Positions 9,807-18,826 of a DNA stretch of 64,000 nucleotides are shown here, piece after piece (positions within the stretch are counted from its first letter, which is position 1; the number at the start of each line of letters is the position of its first letter). A program made the translations under genes and the position numbers. Below the pieces are notes generated by a model. The model had not been told where the DNA came from. It saw only the letters and a list, made by a program, of their open reading frames with translations, and made no database searches. Source of the stretch: Variovorax paradoxus. Lineage in GTDB: Bacteria > Pseudomonadota > Gammaproteobacteria > Burkholderiales > Burkholderiaceae_C. Where the stretch lies: assembly GCF_009755665.1 (NCBI RefSeq), contig NZ_CP046622.1:4712001-4776000 (forward strand). Direction: 5' to 3'.

Positions 9807-11282
9807 TCAACGCATCTCGCCCGCGGGCGCTGCAAAGCCGCGTCCTCGGGGCTTGGCTTCCGGCGGCAGCGGGCGCAAGGTGGCTACCGTGAGCTGGTCG
9901 TCTCCGAAGTACTTGGCGGCCACCGCCTGCACCTGGGCCGGGGTCACGGCCTGCAGCTTCGCGATGATGCGGGCGCTGGAGTCGAGCGGCAGCCCCTGGA
10001 CCCAATTGCTTCCGAGTTCGCGGGCCTGCGCCATCACGGAATCGCGCTTGTAGGTTTCGCTGGCCACCCATTGCGTCTTGACGCGCGCGAGTTCGGCCTC
10101 GCCCACGCCTTCTTTCGCGATGCGCGCCACCTGCGCCCGCAATGCCGCCTCCACCGCCTCGGCGGTCTTTCCGTGCGCCGGCACGCCCACCAGCGTGAAC
10201 AGCTGCGGCCCGCGCCCGGCCAGCCCCGAATAGGCACCCGCGGAATCGGCCACGCGATCGGGGCCCTGGGTCAGCGCGCGGTCGAGCCGTGCGCCGGTGT
10301 AGCCGTCGAGCACGGCCGACAGCACTTCGAGCGCCCACACGTCGCTGTCCGCAGCGTCGATGTTCTCGAGCTGCGGAATGCGGAACGCGAGCGACACGTA
10401 GGCCTGCTCCGCCGGCGCCTTGAATTCGATGCGGCGGATGCCGCGTTGCGCGGGCTCGGTGCGCGGCTTGCGCGGGGGCACGGCGCGCGCGGGAATGCTG
10501 CCGTAGTACTTCTCGGCCAGTGCGCGCACCTTGGCCACGTCGACATCGCCGACCACCACCACGGCGGCGTTGGCGGGCACGTACCAGCGCCGGAAGAATT
10601 CGCGCGCGTCGTCGGGCGTCATGGCGTCCAGGTCGCTCATCCAGCCGACCACGGGGCGCTGGTAGGGCGAAGCCGTGAACACCGCGGCGTTCTGCTGTTC
10701 GCCCAGCAATGCGCGCGGCTGGTCTTCGGTGCGCATGCGGCGCTCTTCCTTGACCACTTCGATCTCGCGCTTGAACTCGTCGTCGGACCACTGGTTGTTG
10801 GCAAAGCGGTCCGACTCGAGCTTCATGACCTGCTCGAGGCTGGCCACCGGAATCTGCTGGTAGTAGCCGGTGAAGTCGCGCGAGGTGAACGCGTTTTCCT
10901 GGCCGCCCAGGGCCGCCACGCGGCGCGAGAACTCACCAGGCTTGATGGTCTTGGTGCCCTTGAACATCATGTGCTCGAGCACGTGGGCCACGCCCGAGGT
11001 GCCGTCGACCTCGTCCACGGAGCCCACGCGCACCCAGACCATCTGCACCGCGGTGGGTGCGCGCCTGTCGGGCAGCACCAGCAGCGTCATGCCGTTGGCC
11101 AGGGTGAACTGCTGGGGCGCAGGCGCCGCGGCGGCAGCGGCCGGTGAAACGGGAGTGGAAGAACTGACAGAGGCGGCGGAAGCCGGTGTGGGCTGGGCGA
11201 GTACAGGCGCCGCCCACAGCGCGGAAAGCGCCATTGCCAGCACCGCACCAGACGCAGCACGGCGTGGCGAGGGGTGTTTCAT
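9807..11282 (-). CDS. Zinc-dependent M16 peptidase (active subunit), periplasmic
   Basis: This 491-residue protein starts with a signal peptide ending near VLAQ (residue 30), followed by an Ala/Pro/Ser-rich linker. The inverted zinc motif HVLEH is at residues 100-104, and the second Glu lies in the helix KREIEVVKEERR around 175-180. It resembles processing-peptidase/pitrilysin-like enzymes that degrade small proteins or peptides. It is co-directional with and just upstream of an inactive partner. It is divergent from ftsY with only 29 bp between starts. Confidence 0.92.
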   Translation of the reverse strand: MKHPSPRRAASGAVLAMALSALWAAPVLAQPTPASAASVSSSTPVSPAAAAAAPAPQQFTLANGMTLLVLPDRRAPTAVQMVWVRVGSVDEVDGTSGVAHVLEHMMFKGTKTIKPGEFSRRVAALGGQENAFTSRDFTGYYQQIPVASLEQVMKLESDRFANNQWSDDEFKREIEVVKEERRMRTEDQPRALLGEQQNAAVFTASPYQRPVVGWMSDLDAMTPDDAREFFRRWYVPANAAVVVVGDVDVAKVRALAEKYYGSIPARAVPPRKPRTEPAQRGIRRIEFKAPAEQAYVSLAFRIPQLENIDAADSDVWALEVLSAVLDGYTGARLDRALTQGPDRVADSAGAYSGLAGRGPQLFTLVGVPAHGKTAEAVEAALRAQVARIAKEGVGEAELARVKTQWVASETYKRDSVMAQARELGSNWVQGLPLDSSARIIAKLQAVTPAQVQAVAAKYFGDDQLTVATLRPLPPEAKPRGRGFAAPAGEMR

Positions 11283-11311
11283 AGAATGGGTCGGATTGTA
11301 AAAAGCTCCCG

Positions 11312-12572
11312 ATGTTCAGTTTCTTCAAGAAAAAACCACCCGCCGAAGCTCCGGCCGCACCGGCGCCCGCCCCGGCCGCTGAACCGGCACCGGCGCCGGC
11401 CCCCGAGCCTGCCCCGGCGCGCTCGGTGTTTTCGCCGTCGAGCTGGTTCGGCTCCAAGCCTGCCGCGGAGGAAACCGCGCCTGCGCCATCGCCCGCGCCC
11501 GCCGCGCCGCCCGCCGCGCCGCCCACCGTGGCGCCGCCGCCTCCCCCCCCGGTACCCGCCGCCACGCCGCCTGCGGCACCGGTGCCGGCACCAGCACCGG
11601 TTCCGGCCCCTGCGCCCGTCGAGCCCCCCCGCACCGCTCCCCGCGCCCGCTACCGAAGCGGCGATGCTCGCCGAGCGCAAGGGCTGGTTCGACAAGCTGA
11701 AAACCGGCCTGCGCAAGACCGGCACCGGCATTCAGGCGGTGTTCGTCAACGCGCAGATCGATGAAGCGCTCTACGAAGAACTCGAATCGGCGCTGCTGAT
11801 GGCCGACGCGGGCGTGAAGGCGACCGAGTTCCTGCTCGACGACCTGCGCGGCCGCGTCAAGCGCCAGATGGCGACGGATGCCACGCAGGTGAAGAAGTTG
11901 CTGGCCGATGCCATTGCCGACCTGCTCCGGCCGCTCGAAAAGCCGCTGGTCATCGGCCAGTTCTCGCCGACGGTGATCATGGTGGCCGGCGTCAACGGCG
12001 CGGGCAAGACCACATCCATCGGCAAGCTCACCAAGCACCTGGCCAACGAAGGCGCCTCGGTGCTGCTTGCGGCGGCCGACACCTTCCGGGCGGCCGCGCG
12101 CGAGCAGCTGCTGGTCTGGGCTGACCGCAACACGGTCGAGATCGTGAGCCAGGAAGGCGGCGACCCCTCCGCCGTGAGCTTCGACGCGGTGACGGCCGGC
12201 AAGGCGCGCGGCAAGGACGTGGTGCTGGTCGACACCGCGGGCCGGCTGCCGACGCAGTTGCACCTGATGGACGAACTCAAGAAGATCAAGCGCGTGGTCA
12301 CCAAGGCCGACGCCACGGCGCCGCACGAAGTGCTGCTGGTGATCGACGGCAACACCGGGCAGAACGCCCTGGCGCAGGTCAGGGCCTTCGACGAGACACT
12401 GGGCCTTACCGGCCTGGTGGTGACCAAGCTCGACGGCACCGCCAAGGGCGGCGTGCTCTGCGCCATTGCGCGCGAGCGGCCGATTCCGGTTTATTTCATC
12501 GGCGTGGGCGAGAAGCTGGAAGACCTCGAGACCTTCAACGCACGCGAGTTTGCGCAGGCGCTGCTGGGCTGA
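11312..12572 (+). CDS. ftsY: Signal recognition particle receptor FtsY (apparent frameshift in a C run)
   Basis: FtsY is the membrane-associated GTPase receptor for SRP. The reading frame starting at 11312 (MFSFFKKK) encodes an Ala/Pro-rich acidic-type A domain of about 105 residues. The NG domain is in another frame, with Walker A GVNGAGKTT, AADTFRAAAREQ, DTAGRLP and TKLDGTAKGG. The two join smoothly if one C is removed from the seven-C run at 11624-11630, giving about 419 residues. FtsY is normally essential, so a sequencing error or a slippage site is more likely than a null allele. An in-frame ATG at 11664 could also start a short NG-only form. Confidence 0.88.
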
Positions 12573-12610
12573 GGTGCAGCCAACAGCGCCCGCCGCCGCT
12601 TAGAAGCTGC

Positions 12611-13624
12611 TTAGAACCCGAACAGCGAGCGGGTGTCGCAGAGAAAGCCTGTGCAGTTGGTTGGCCGGATGTAGAGCGTCCGGATCTGGCCGCTTGGCAG
12701 TGCATAGTCGCCCACCAGCGCATTGCCCTTCGCGCCCTCGGCGTTCGCCTGCACGATGTAGTCCGCGCTGTTGGCCGCGGGCTGCAGGTTCTGGTAGCTG
12801 AACGTGGCCGACTGCGTCAGGTCTTTCTCGTAGAGCAGCCTGATGCCATCCGAAAAGCCATAGCCCGTCTTGAACCGGAAGCCCCGGGCGCCCTGGGCCT
12901 CGAGCTGCGCGAGGAAATCGGCGTCGCTGCCAGGCTGGCCCAGCGCCTCGTAGCCATAGGTTGCACTGCCTTGCGAGTCCTTCTGGTACACCAGCACCGT
13001 CGTACCGCCAACCATGTAGGCCCCGGCGACGCTGAAAAAGCCGTTGCCGCCCTGGGCGTTGGCCTGTGCCAGATAGCCGGCGCTGTCGGCAGGCGCAGTC
13101 AGCACGGAATACGTGTAGGTCGACGAGGAGCTGTTGTCCTTGCGATAGAGCGCGCGGATCTGCCCGCCGACCATGTACGGCCCGCCCCACTTGAAGCCCC
13201 TGGCACCCTGGGCGCTGAGCTGCGCCTGCAGGTCGGCCACCGAGGCGGTGTCGGGCAGCAGCTCGAAGGCGTAGGTGGTCTCTGCGTCTTTCACGTAAGC
13301 CTCGACGACCTCCGCGCTCGTCGGGCCCGTGGTGAAAGCAAGGCCGCTGAAGAAGCGAAAGGCCCTCGCGCCCTGCGCATTCAGCCGGTCGAGAAACGCC
13401 GATGCGTCGGCGGAAGGGGCCAAGGCCTCGTACATGAAAGTGCGCGTGGCGGGAACCGGGGCCGGAGCGGGCGGCGGCGGGGCGGGTGGCGGTGGAGCGG
13501 GAGGAGCGGGTGCGGGCGCCGGTATCACCGGCAGGCCGGCAAAGCCACCGCCGCCGCCATCACCTCCTCCACCGCAGGCCGCCAGAGTCGCGGCGAGCGC
13601 CGATATCAATAGTTTTGCTTGCAT
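12611..13624 (-). CDS. Lipoprotein with five tandem ~50-residue repeats
   Basis: I do not recognise a named family. The 337-residue product has a signal peptide with lipobox LAAC, then a Gly-rich and a long Pro/Ala-rich linker (to about residue 60), then five imperfect repeats. Each repeat has a Tyr-x-Tyr-type strand, an Asp-rich helix with QxNAQGARGF, and a strand ending in LYxKD. The last ends with a Cys pair (NCTGFLC). The start at 13624 is preferred because AGGGAG lies seven bases upstream. It follows the hybrid kinase on the same strand by 79 bp and may be its target, but that is inference. Confidence 0.75.
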   Translation of the reverse strand: MQAKLLISALAATLAACGGGGDGGGGGFAGLPVIPAPAPAPPAPPPPAPPPPAPAPVPATRTFMYEALAPSADASAFLDRLNAQGARAFRFFSGLAFTTGPTSAEVVEAYVKDAETTYAFELLPDTASVADLQAQLSAQGARGFKWGGPYMVGGQIRALYRKDNSSSSTYTYSVLTAPADSAGYLAQANAQGGNGFFSVAGAYMVGGTTVLVYQKDSQGSATYGYEALGQPGSDADFLAQLEAQGARGFRFKTGYGFSDGIRLLYEKDLTQSATFSYQNLQPAANSADYIVQANAEGAKGNALVGDYALPSGQIRTLYIRPTNCTGFLCDTRSLFGF

Positions 13625-13703
13625 GAAATCACTCCCTGAGAGCATTGATGTGTGAGACCGCGCAAAGGTAAAGCGCGCCCTACCCGCACACCAGTGCCAA
13701 AGG

Positions 13704-15467
13704 TCATGTCGCGCCGGTGGGCACGAGTTCGCTCAGGGTTCGAAACAGCTTGCCGGCGTCGACCGGCTTGAACAGCACGGCCACGCCCGAGGCCCGGACA
13801 CGCTGCAAGCGTTCGGGCGCGGTTTCGCCGGTGACCAGCAACAGCGGCATGTCGGTGCCATGGCGCCGGCGAAGGCGCTGGCCAGCGTCGAGCCCATCAT
13901 TGCCCTCGGCCAGGCGGTAGTCGCACACCAGCAGGTCGAAGGGCCGCGCCTGGCCTTCCGCCCGCGCCAAGGCCTTTTCCGCCTGCGCCTCATCGGCCAC
14001 GGCCTCCACCTCGATGGACCAGGAGCGCAGCAGCTCGCCCATGGCCTCCCGGATCTCCGCCTCGTCGTCGACCAGCAGCACGCGTCGGGGCAGCGCCTGG
14101 GCCCCTGCGGCGCGCTGCCGGTGAGCCTCGGTGCCTTGCAAGCTGGAAACAGCCAGCGGCGCGGCGGCGGGCAACACCACACGGAAGTGGGTGCCCCGCC
14201 CCGGGCGCGAATGCACCTGCAGCGGATGGTCCAGCAGGCGCGACAGGCGCTGCACGATCGACAGGCCGATACCCAACCCCTGCGATCGGTCCCGGCCCGG
14301 GTTGCCGACCTGGTAGAACTCTTCGAAGATGCGGCCGATCTGCTCGGGCGCGATGCCGACGCCGGTGTCGCGCACTTCGATCCACACGGCATCGCCGCGC
14401 GCCCGCGCCCTCACGGTCACGCCGCCGTTCACGGTGTACTTGAGCGCGTTGTCGATCAGGTTGGAGAGCATGCGGTGCAGCAGTTGCGGATCGCTGCGCA
14501 CCCACAATCCACTCGCGCGCACGCGCAGCTGCAGCTCCTTCTGTTCGGCCTGCGGCGAAAACATGTGGTTGAGCGGCAGGAACAAGGCGTCGAGCTGCAC
14601 CGCCCGGATCTCCGGCGTGACCACACCCGCGTCGAGCCGCGAGACGTCGAGCATGGTGTCGAGCGAGGTGCCCAGCGCGTTCACCGCGCGCATCAGGCGC
14701 TCCGCATGGACTCCTTCGAGGCGGCCGCGCAATTCGTTTTCGAGTGCGGCGCCGAACAGCGCTATGGCATGCAGCGGCTGCCGCAGGTCATGGCTGGCGC
14801 TGGCAAGGAAGCGGGTCTTCTCTTCGCTGGCACGTTCGGTGGCGGCGATCTGCTCCTCCAGCCGCACCGCCAGCGCTTCCTTTTCGAAGCGCAGGGCCAG
14901 CGAATCCGCCAGCAGTTGGTGCTCCTGCACGCCCACGCGCAGCATCAGAACAAGATAGATCGCGGCAAAGGCCGCAAGAAAGAGATGGATGGGATCGCCC
15001 TGCCACGCCAGGGCAACGATCAGCCCACCCATCATCGGCAGCGTGTGGCCGAACAGCGCCGCCTTCAGCGGCCGCAGCGACTGCACCGCGCGTGCGCAGT
15101 TGCCCATCATCACCACCATCAGCGCGGCGGTGACGGGCAGGTTGCCTGCGGGCACGAAGATCCACGGTGCGAGCGCATCGGCAAACCCGAGCAGCGTCAC
15201 GATGCGGGTGATCTTGCGGGCCCACCAGGCGCTTTCCGCCGCCGGCACGGATGGGTTCCATCGCGGCGTGAAGTACATGCCCAGGTACAGCGCCAGGTGC
15301 AGCACGACGAACGGCAGCACCATGGGATCGCCCAGCTGCAGGTACATGAACCCGCCGAGCACCAGAACGAAGACCAGGCGAGCCAGGAACGTCGCCTTGT
15401 AGTTGAAATACACCGAAGCCACGTGCTCGCGCAGCACCCGCTGGCTCAGCGGCGTGTCGGCGGCCAT
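13704..15467 (-). CDS. Hybrid sensor histidine kinase with receiver domain
   Basis: The 587-residue protein has about six membrane segments (roughly residues 27-178), a coiled-coil linker, and a HisKA domain with His226 in SHDLRQPLHA. A HATPase domain follows (N box NLIDNALKY, G boxes DTGVGI and GLGIGLS), then a C-terminal receiver (about 456-587) with phospho-acceptor Asp516 in CDYRL. The H-box type (SHDLRQPLHAI) is seen in kinases that pair with LuxR-type regulators. It starts 11 bp after the response regulator gene, so the two form one operon. The signal is unknown. Confidence 0.93.
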   Translation of the reverse strand: MAADTPLSQRVLREHVASVYFNYKATFLARLVFVLVLGGFMYLQLGDPMVLPFVVLHLALYLGMYFTPRWNPSVPAAESAWWARKITRIVTLLGFADALAPWIFVPAGNLPVTAALMVVMMGNCARAVQSLRPLKAALFGHTLPMMGGLIVALAWQGDPIHLFLAAFAAIYLVLMLRVGVQEHQLLADSLALRFEKEALAVRLEEQIAATERASEEKTRFLASASHDLRQPLHAIALFGAALENELRGRLEGVHAERLMRAVNALGTSLDTMLDVSRLDAGVVTPEIRAVQLDALFLPLNHMFSPQAEQKELQLRVRASGLWVRSDPQLLHRMLSNLIDNALKYTVNGGVTVRARARGDAVWIEVRDTGVGIAPEQIGRIFEEFYQVGNPGRDRSQGLGIGLSIVQRLSRLLDHPLQVHSRPGRGTHFRVVLPAAAPLAVSSLQGTEAHRQRAAGAQALPRRVLLVDDEAEIREAMGELLRSWSIEVEAVADEAQAEKALARAEGQARPFDLLVCDYRLAEGNDGLDAGQRLRRRHGTDMPLLLVTGETAPERLQRVRASGVAVLFKPVDAGKLFRTLSELVPTGAT

Positions 15468-15478
15468 GGGCGGCGGGC

Positions 15479-16189
15479 TCAACGCAGGCTGCTGATCAAT
15501 TGCGCGCGCGAACGCACGCCGAACAGCAGCAGGATGGTCGATACGTGGTTCTTTACCGTGCCTTCGCTCAGGTTTGCTATCTGGGCAATTTCCTTGTTCG
15601 CCTTGCCTTCGAGCACCCACTGCAGGACCTGCATCTGGCGCGGGGTGAGTTCCTGCCAGGCGCTGGCGTGGGCCGTTTCGGCGTAGCCGCCGAGCGTCTT
15701 CATGACGGGGGGAGGCGCAGTCTGCACAGCGCCCCCATCGAGCAGGCCGCAGGCGCGGATAAAGCCCACCACCTCCTTCAGATCCGCCGACTTGGGAAGG
15801 AAGGCGCTCGCACCCAGGGCCACCGCGCCTTGGGCCAGGGACGTGTTGCCTGTGCCCGAAAGCACCACGATCCGGGCCGCCGGGTAACGCAGGCGAAATT
15901 CGGCCAGGCCGCTGAGGCCATGGGTATCGGGCAGTGCCAGGTCCAGCAGCACCAGGCCGATGGAGTCCCGGTGCTCTTCATAGAGCGCCAGCGCACGAGC
16001 CACATTGCCGGCTTCGAATACCTCGATGCTCGCGCCGGAAGAAGCGGCCTGTGCCTGCACCAGCGCCCGCACGCCGAGCCGCAGCAGATCGTGGTCGTCC
16101 ACCACCAGGATGGCAGTGGGCGGGCGGGCGGGGCCGGGTTCCACGGTCGAAGGCGACGAAGGAGATGAAGATTCGAGCGGAAGAGCCAC
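15479..16189 (-). CDS. LuxR/NarL-family response regulator
   Basis: This response regulator has an N-terminal receiver (VVDDHD acidic pocket, phospho-acceptor Asp in LLDLALPD, conserved Lys in LPKSAD). It ends in a GerE-type helix-turn-helix (ELTPRQMQVLQWVLEGKANKEIA). The start is uncertain: no ATG fits, and I use a GTG at 16189, while a TTG at 16222 would add 11 residues. It is the first gene of an operon with the hybrid kinase, which would phosphorylate it. Confidence 0.9.
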   Translation of the reverse strand: MALPLESSSPSSPSTVEPGPARPPTAILVVDDHDLLRLGVRALVQAQAASSGASIEVFEAGNVARALALYEEHRDSIGLVLLDLALPDTHGLSGLAEFRLRYPAARIVVLSGTGNTSLAQGAVALGASAFLPKSADLKEVVGFIRACGLLDGGAVQTAPPPVMKTLGGYAETAHASAWQELTPRQMQVLQWVLEGKANKEIAQIANLSEGTVKNHVSTILLLFGVRSRAQLISSLR

Positions 16190-16361
16190 GCAGCCGATCT
16201 TAGCGACGCCTCGAGCGGGCAACAGTGCCTAAGTCATGACCCAGCGGTTGCGAAAACAGGAAGGTTTTGCTACTTTTTCCATAGCACTTGCCATCGCCTG
16301 CCGGCGGAGGCACCATGCAGGTACATCGCCGTACCGAGCGACGCTTTGGAGACAGAACATC

Positions 16362-16823
16362 ATGCACACCGCCGATGCCCCCGCCGCGGCAGGCGACCGC
16401 AAGGTCGACCGGCTGCTTGCCCACTATGGCGAAAGCCACCGCCACCCAACCAACGAGCTGATTCACTTCGTCGCGATCCCCGCCATCATGCTGAGCATCG
16501 TCGGCCTGCTGTATGCGCTGCATCCGTGGGTGGCGTACGGCTTCGTGGCGGCGAGCCTCTTCTACTACGCCACCCTGCGTTCGCCCGCCTTCCTGATCAC
16601 CATGCTGGCCGGAACGGCCCTGGTGCTGGCGGTGGTTCAGGCCATGGGCACCCTTGTGCTGCCGATTTCCGCCGCCATCTTTGTAGTGGCATGGATCTTC
16701 CAGTTCATCGGCCACAAGATAGAAGGCAGGAAACCTTCGTTCTTCGAAGACATCCAATACCTCTGGGTGGGGCCGCTGTTCGTACTCTCGAGGCTGTTTT
16801 TGCGCCTGGGTATCCGCTGGTAA
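16362..16823 (+). CDS. Mpo1-like (DUF962) membrane protein
   Basis: This 153-residue membrane protein belongs to the Mpo1/YGL010w-like family. Diagnostic are the N-terminal HxHPTNELIHFVAIP segment (residues about 28-42), three to four membrane spans, and the C-terminal GHKIEGRKPSFFEDIQYL motif with a conserved His. The yeast member is an Fe(II) dioxygenase in fatty acid alpha-oxidation; the bacterial role is not established. A short GGTAC...GTACC dyad (16320-16335) lies in its leader. Confidence 0.82.
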   Translation: MHTADAPAAAGDRKVDRLLAHYGESHRHPTNELIHFVAIPAIMLSIVGLLYALHPWVAYGFVAASLFYYATLRSPAFLITMLAGTALVLAVVQAMGTLVLPISAAIFVVAWIFQFIGHKIEGRKPSFFEDIQYLWVGPLFVLSRLFLRLGIRW

Positions 16824-16915
16824 GCCCCGAGTCGGACGCCGCCTCGGGCCGCACCGCCCTCCTGCCGACAGCTTTGGCTATCGACCCGATAGAAACTTAG
16901 GGGGGAACCCTTGGC

Positions 16916-16942
16916 TTAGCACTCCCTCTAATCGAGTGCTAA
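16916..16942. promoter_or_regulatory. CIRCE operator (HrcA site) upstream of rpoH
   Basis: The sequence reads TTAGCACTC-N9-GAGTGCTAA with no mismatch to the CIRCE consensus. It ends 28 bp before the rpoH start codon, so HrcA bound here should block transcription of the heat-shock sigma factor. This links the HrcA and RpoH arms of the heat-shock response. Confidence 0.93.
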
Positions 16943-16970
16943 TATGCCCAATACAAAGGAGTTTCCCCTG

Positions 16971-17912
16971 ATGACCACGCTGTCTGGAGCCTCTGCCAAC
17001 CAGCTCGCCGTCGCCAATCCATGGTCGATGGTGCCGCCGCTGGGCAACCTGGATGCTTATATTTCGGCCGCCAACCGCCTGCCGATGCTCACGCTCGAAG
17101 AAGAGCAGGGCTTCGCGCGCCGTTTGCGCGACCACAACGACCTCGAAGCGGCCGGTGCGCTGATCCTCTCGCACTTGCGCCTCGTGGTTTCCATTTCGCG
17201 CCAATACCTGGGTTACGGCCTGCCTCACGGCGACCTGATCCAGGAGGGCAACGTCGGCCTCATGAAGGCCGTGAGGCGCTTCGACCCCGATCAGGGTGTG
17301 CGGCTGGTGAGCTACGCCATGCACTGGATCAAGGCCGAGATTCACGAGTACATCCTGAAGAATTGGCGCATGGTCAAGGTCGCGACGACCAAGGCCCAGC
17401 GCAAGCTGTTCTTCAACCTGCGCTCGATGAAGCAGGGCTTCAAGGCCGATTCGGCCGCGGCCGACAACGGCACGCACCGCGACACGCTGAGCCCCGACGA
17501 GGTGTCGCAAATGGCGACCCGGCTCAACGTCAAGCCCGAAGAAGTGCTCGAAATGGAAACCCGGCTGTCGGGCGGCGACGTGCTGCTCGATCCGGGTCCG
17601 TCGGACGACGGCGATGAAGCCTTCGGCCCGATCGCCTACCTGGCCGACGCCACGCAGGAACCGACCGCCCTGCTCGAATCGCAGCAGCGCGACCGGCTCT
17701 CGAGCGACGGCATTGCCACTGCGCTCGAGGCGCTGGACGAACGCAGCCGCCGCATCGTGGAAGAGCGCTGGCTCAAGGTCAACGACGACGGTTCGGGCGG
17801 CATGACGCTGCACGACCTGGCGGCGGTGTACGGCGTGAGCGCCGAGCGCATTCGCCAGATCGAAGTCGCGGCGATGAAGAAGATGAAGAAGGCGCTGGCC
17901 GACTACGCGTAA
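16971..17912 (+). CDS. rpoH: RNA polymerase heat-shock sigma factor RpoH (sigma32)
   Basis: This 313-residue sigma70-family factor carries region 2 (LRLVVSISRQYLGYGLPHGDLIQEGNVGLM) and the RpoH box QRKLFFNLR near residue 145, which identifies it as sigma32. Region 4 ends with a helix-turn-helix (LHDLAAVYGVSAERIRQIE). I choose the ATG at 16971, with AAGGAG ten bases upstream, over one at 16944 that directly abuts the CIRCE element. The gene stands alone and is followed by a strong terminator. Confidence 0.96.
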   Translation: MTTLSGASANQLAVANPWSMVPPLGNLDAYISAANRLPMLTLEEEQGFARRLRDHNDLEAAGALILSHLRLVVSISRQYLGYGLPHGDLIQEGNVGLMKAVRRFDPDQGVRLVSYAMHWIKAEIHEYILKNWRMVKVATTKAQRKLFFNLRSMKQGFKADSAAADNGTHRDTLSPDEVSQMATRLNVKPEEVLEMETRLSGGDVLLDPGPSDDGDEAFGPIAYLADATQEPTALLESQQRDRLSSDGIATALEALDERSRRIVEERWLKVNDDGSGGMTLHDLAAVYGVSAERIRQIEVAAMKKMKKALADYA

Positions 17913-17935
17913 GCCTCGCTCGGCTCTTCGCTTAT

Positions 17936-17964
17936 AAAAAAAGCCCGGCCATGCCGGGCTTTTT
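17936..17964. terminator. Bidirectional intrinsic terminator after rpoH
   Basis: An 8-bp GC stem (AGCCCGGC / GCCGGGCT, loop CAT) at 17942-17960 is flanked by an A tract and a T tract. It can stop rpoH transcription rightward and the AlkD-like gene's transcription leftward. Confidence 0.93.
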
Positions 17965-17967
17965 CAT

Positions 17968-18807
17968 TCATGCCTGCTTCGAAAGGGTTCGCAGCGCGCG
18001 CTTGACGATGTACCGGGTTGCCGGCACGTCCGACTCATCGGTCCAGCGCGTGCAGAGCCGGTCGACCCACTCCGGCTGGGTCTTGCTCGCATCGTTGAGC
18101 CAGTTGGCCACCGAGTTCTGCACATAGCGGCTGGTGTCGGCGCGCAGCGGCTCGATGAGCGGCAGCGCGCGCCACGGTTCGGCCTTGAGCGCCTCGATCT
18201 GTGCGCACCACACGCCGCGCGGGCGCGTGAGTTCGCTGGCAAAGCGGCGGATGTTCGGGTCGGCATCGGCCACCCATGGCTGCAGCAGCGCCAGCGACTC
18301 GTCGAGCGAGGCAATGACTGCTTCGCGCACCGCCATCCAGGCGATTTCGCGCACGCCGAAGTGCGGATCGGCGGCAAACCGGCGCACCGCGTGCAACTGC
18401 GCCGCCAGTGGCAAACCCGAAAGTGCCACCCACTGCGCGGCCCAGCAGCGCGCCACGTCGCTGGCATGCGTGGCCAGCCGGTGTGCGACGGCATCGCGCT
18501 CGGCATGCACCGCCGCCAGGTCGTAGAGCGCGCGCGCAATGTGGCCGTGCCGCTGCATCGGCTTGAAGGCGCCGAGCATGGCGAGCGTGTCGGCCAGCCG
18601 CTCGCTCGCCGGATCCAGGCCGATATGGCCCGCGATGCTGCGCGCAAGCTGCGGCAGCTCCAGTGCCAGGAATTCGTTGAGGTTGACGGTTTCGAGCAAC
18701 CCGTCGTTCAGTGCGCGCAGCACCTCGGGCGGAATGAGCGCGATGCGGAACGCACCCTTGCGCGTCTTCAGGTGATCGACCGGGGCGAAGGCAACGGCAG
18801 CGTCCAT
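17968..18807 (-). CDS. DNA alkylation repair protein (AlkD-like HEAT protein)
   Basis: The 279-residue product is alpha-helical with HEAT-like repeats (for example PHFGVREIAWMAVRE and DPNIRRFASELTRPRG). It matches the AlkD-like DNA alkylation repair family, whose founder removes positively charged alkylated bases. Family members differ in catalytic residues, so glycosylase activity is not proven here. The ATG at 18807 is used; a TTG at 18819 is possible. It lies just downstream of the SCO gene on the same strand and may be read from the cox cluster. Confidence 0.82.
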   Translation of the reverse strand: MDAAVAFAPVDHLKTRKGAFRIALIPPEVLRALNDGLLETVNLNEFLALELPQLARSIAGHIGLDPASERLADTLAMLGAFKPMQRHGHIARALYDLAAVHAERDAVAHRLATHASDVARCWAAQWVALSGLPLAAQLHAVRRFAADPHFGVREIAWMAVREAVIASLDESLALLQPWVADADPNIRRFASELTRPRGVWCAQIEALKAEPWRALPLIEPLRADTSRYVQNSVANWLNDASKTQPEWVDRLCTRWTDESDVPATRYIVKRALRTLSKQA

Positions 18808-18826
18808 GGGACGATTCAATGCCGGT

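Noticed and set aside
8452-10791. One long minus-strand frame of 779 codons across both M16 genes
   Set aside because: The 5' part is an out-of-frame Arg-rich shadow of the upstream M16 gene. The real gene starts at 9792 with a signal peptide.
11274-11660. The Arg/Pro-rich frame upstream of the FtsY NG domain as the true N terminus
   Set aside because: It would give an improbable poly-Arg/Pro protein. The other frame gives the normal MFSFFKKK start and Ala/Pro-rich A domain, so a frameshift is the better explanation.
13681-13710. Possible sigma54 promoter (TGGCAC on the minus strand near 13699)
   Set aside because: The -12 part reads TGCGG at the wrong spacing and lies at the end of the kinase gene, so it fails the TTGC test.
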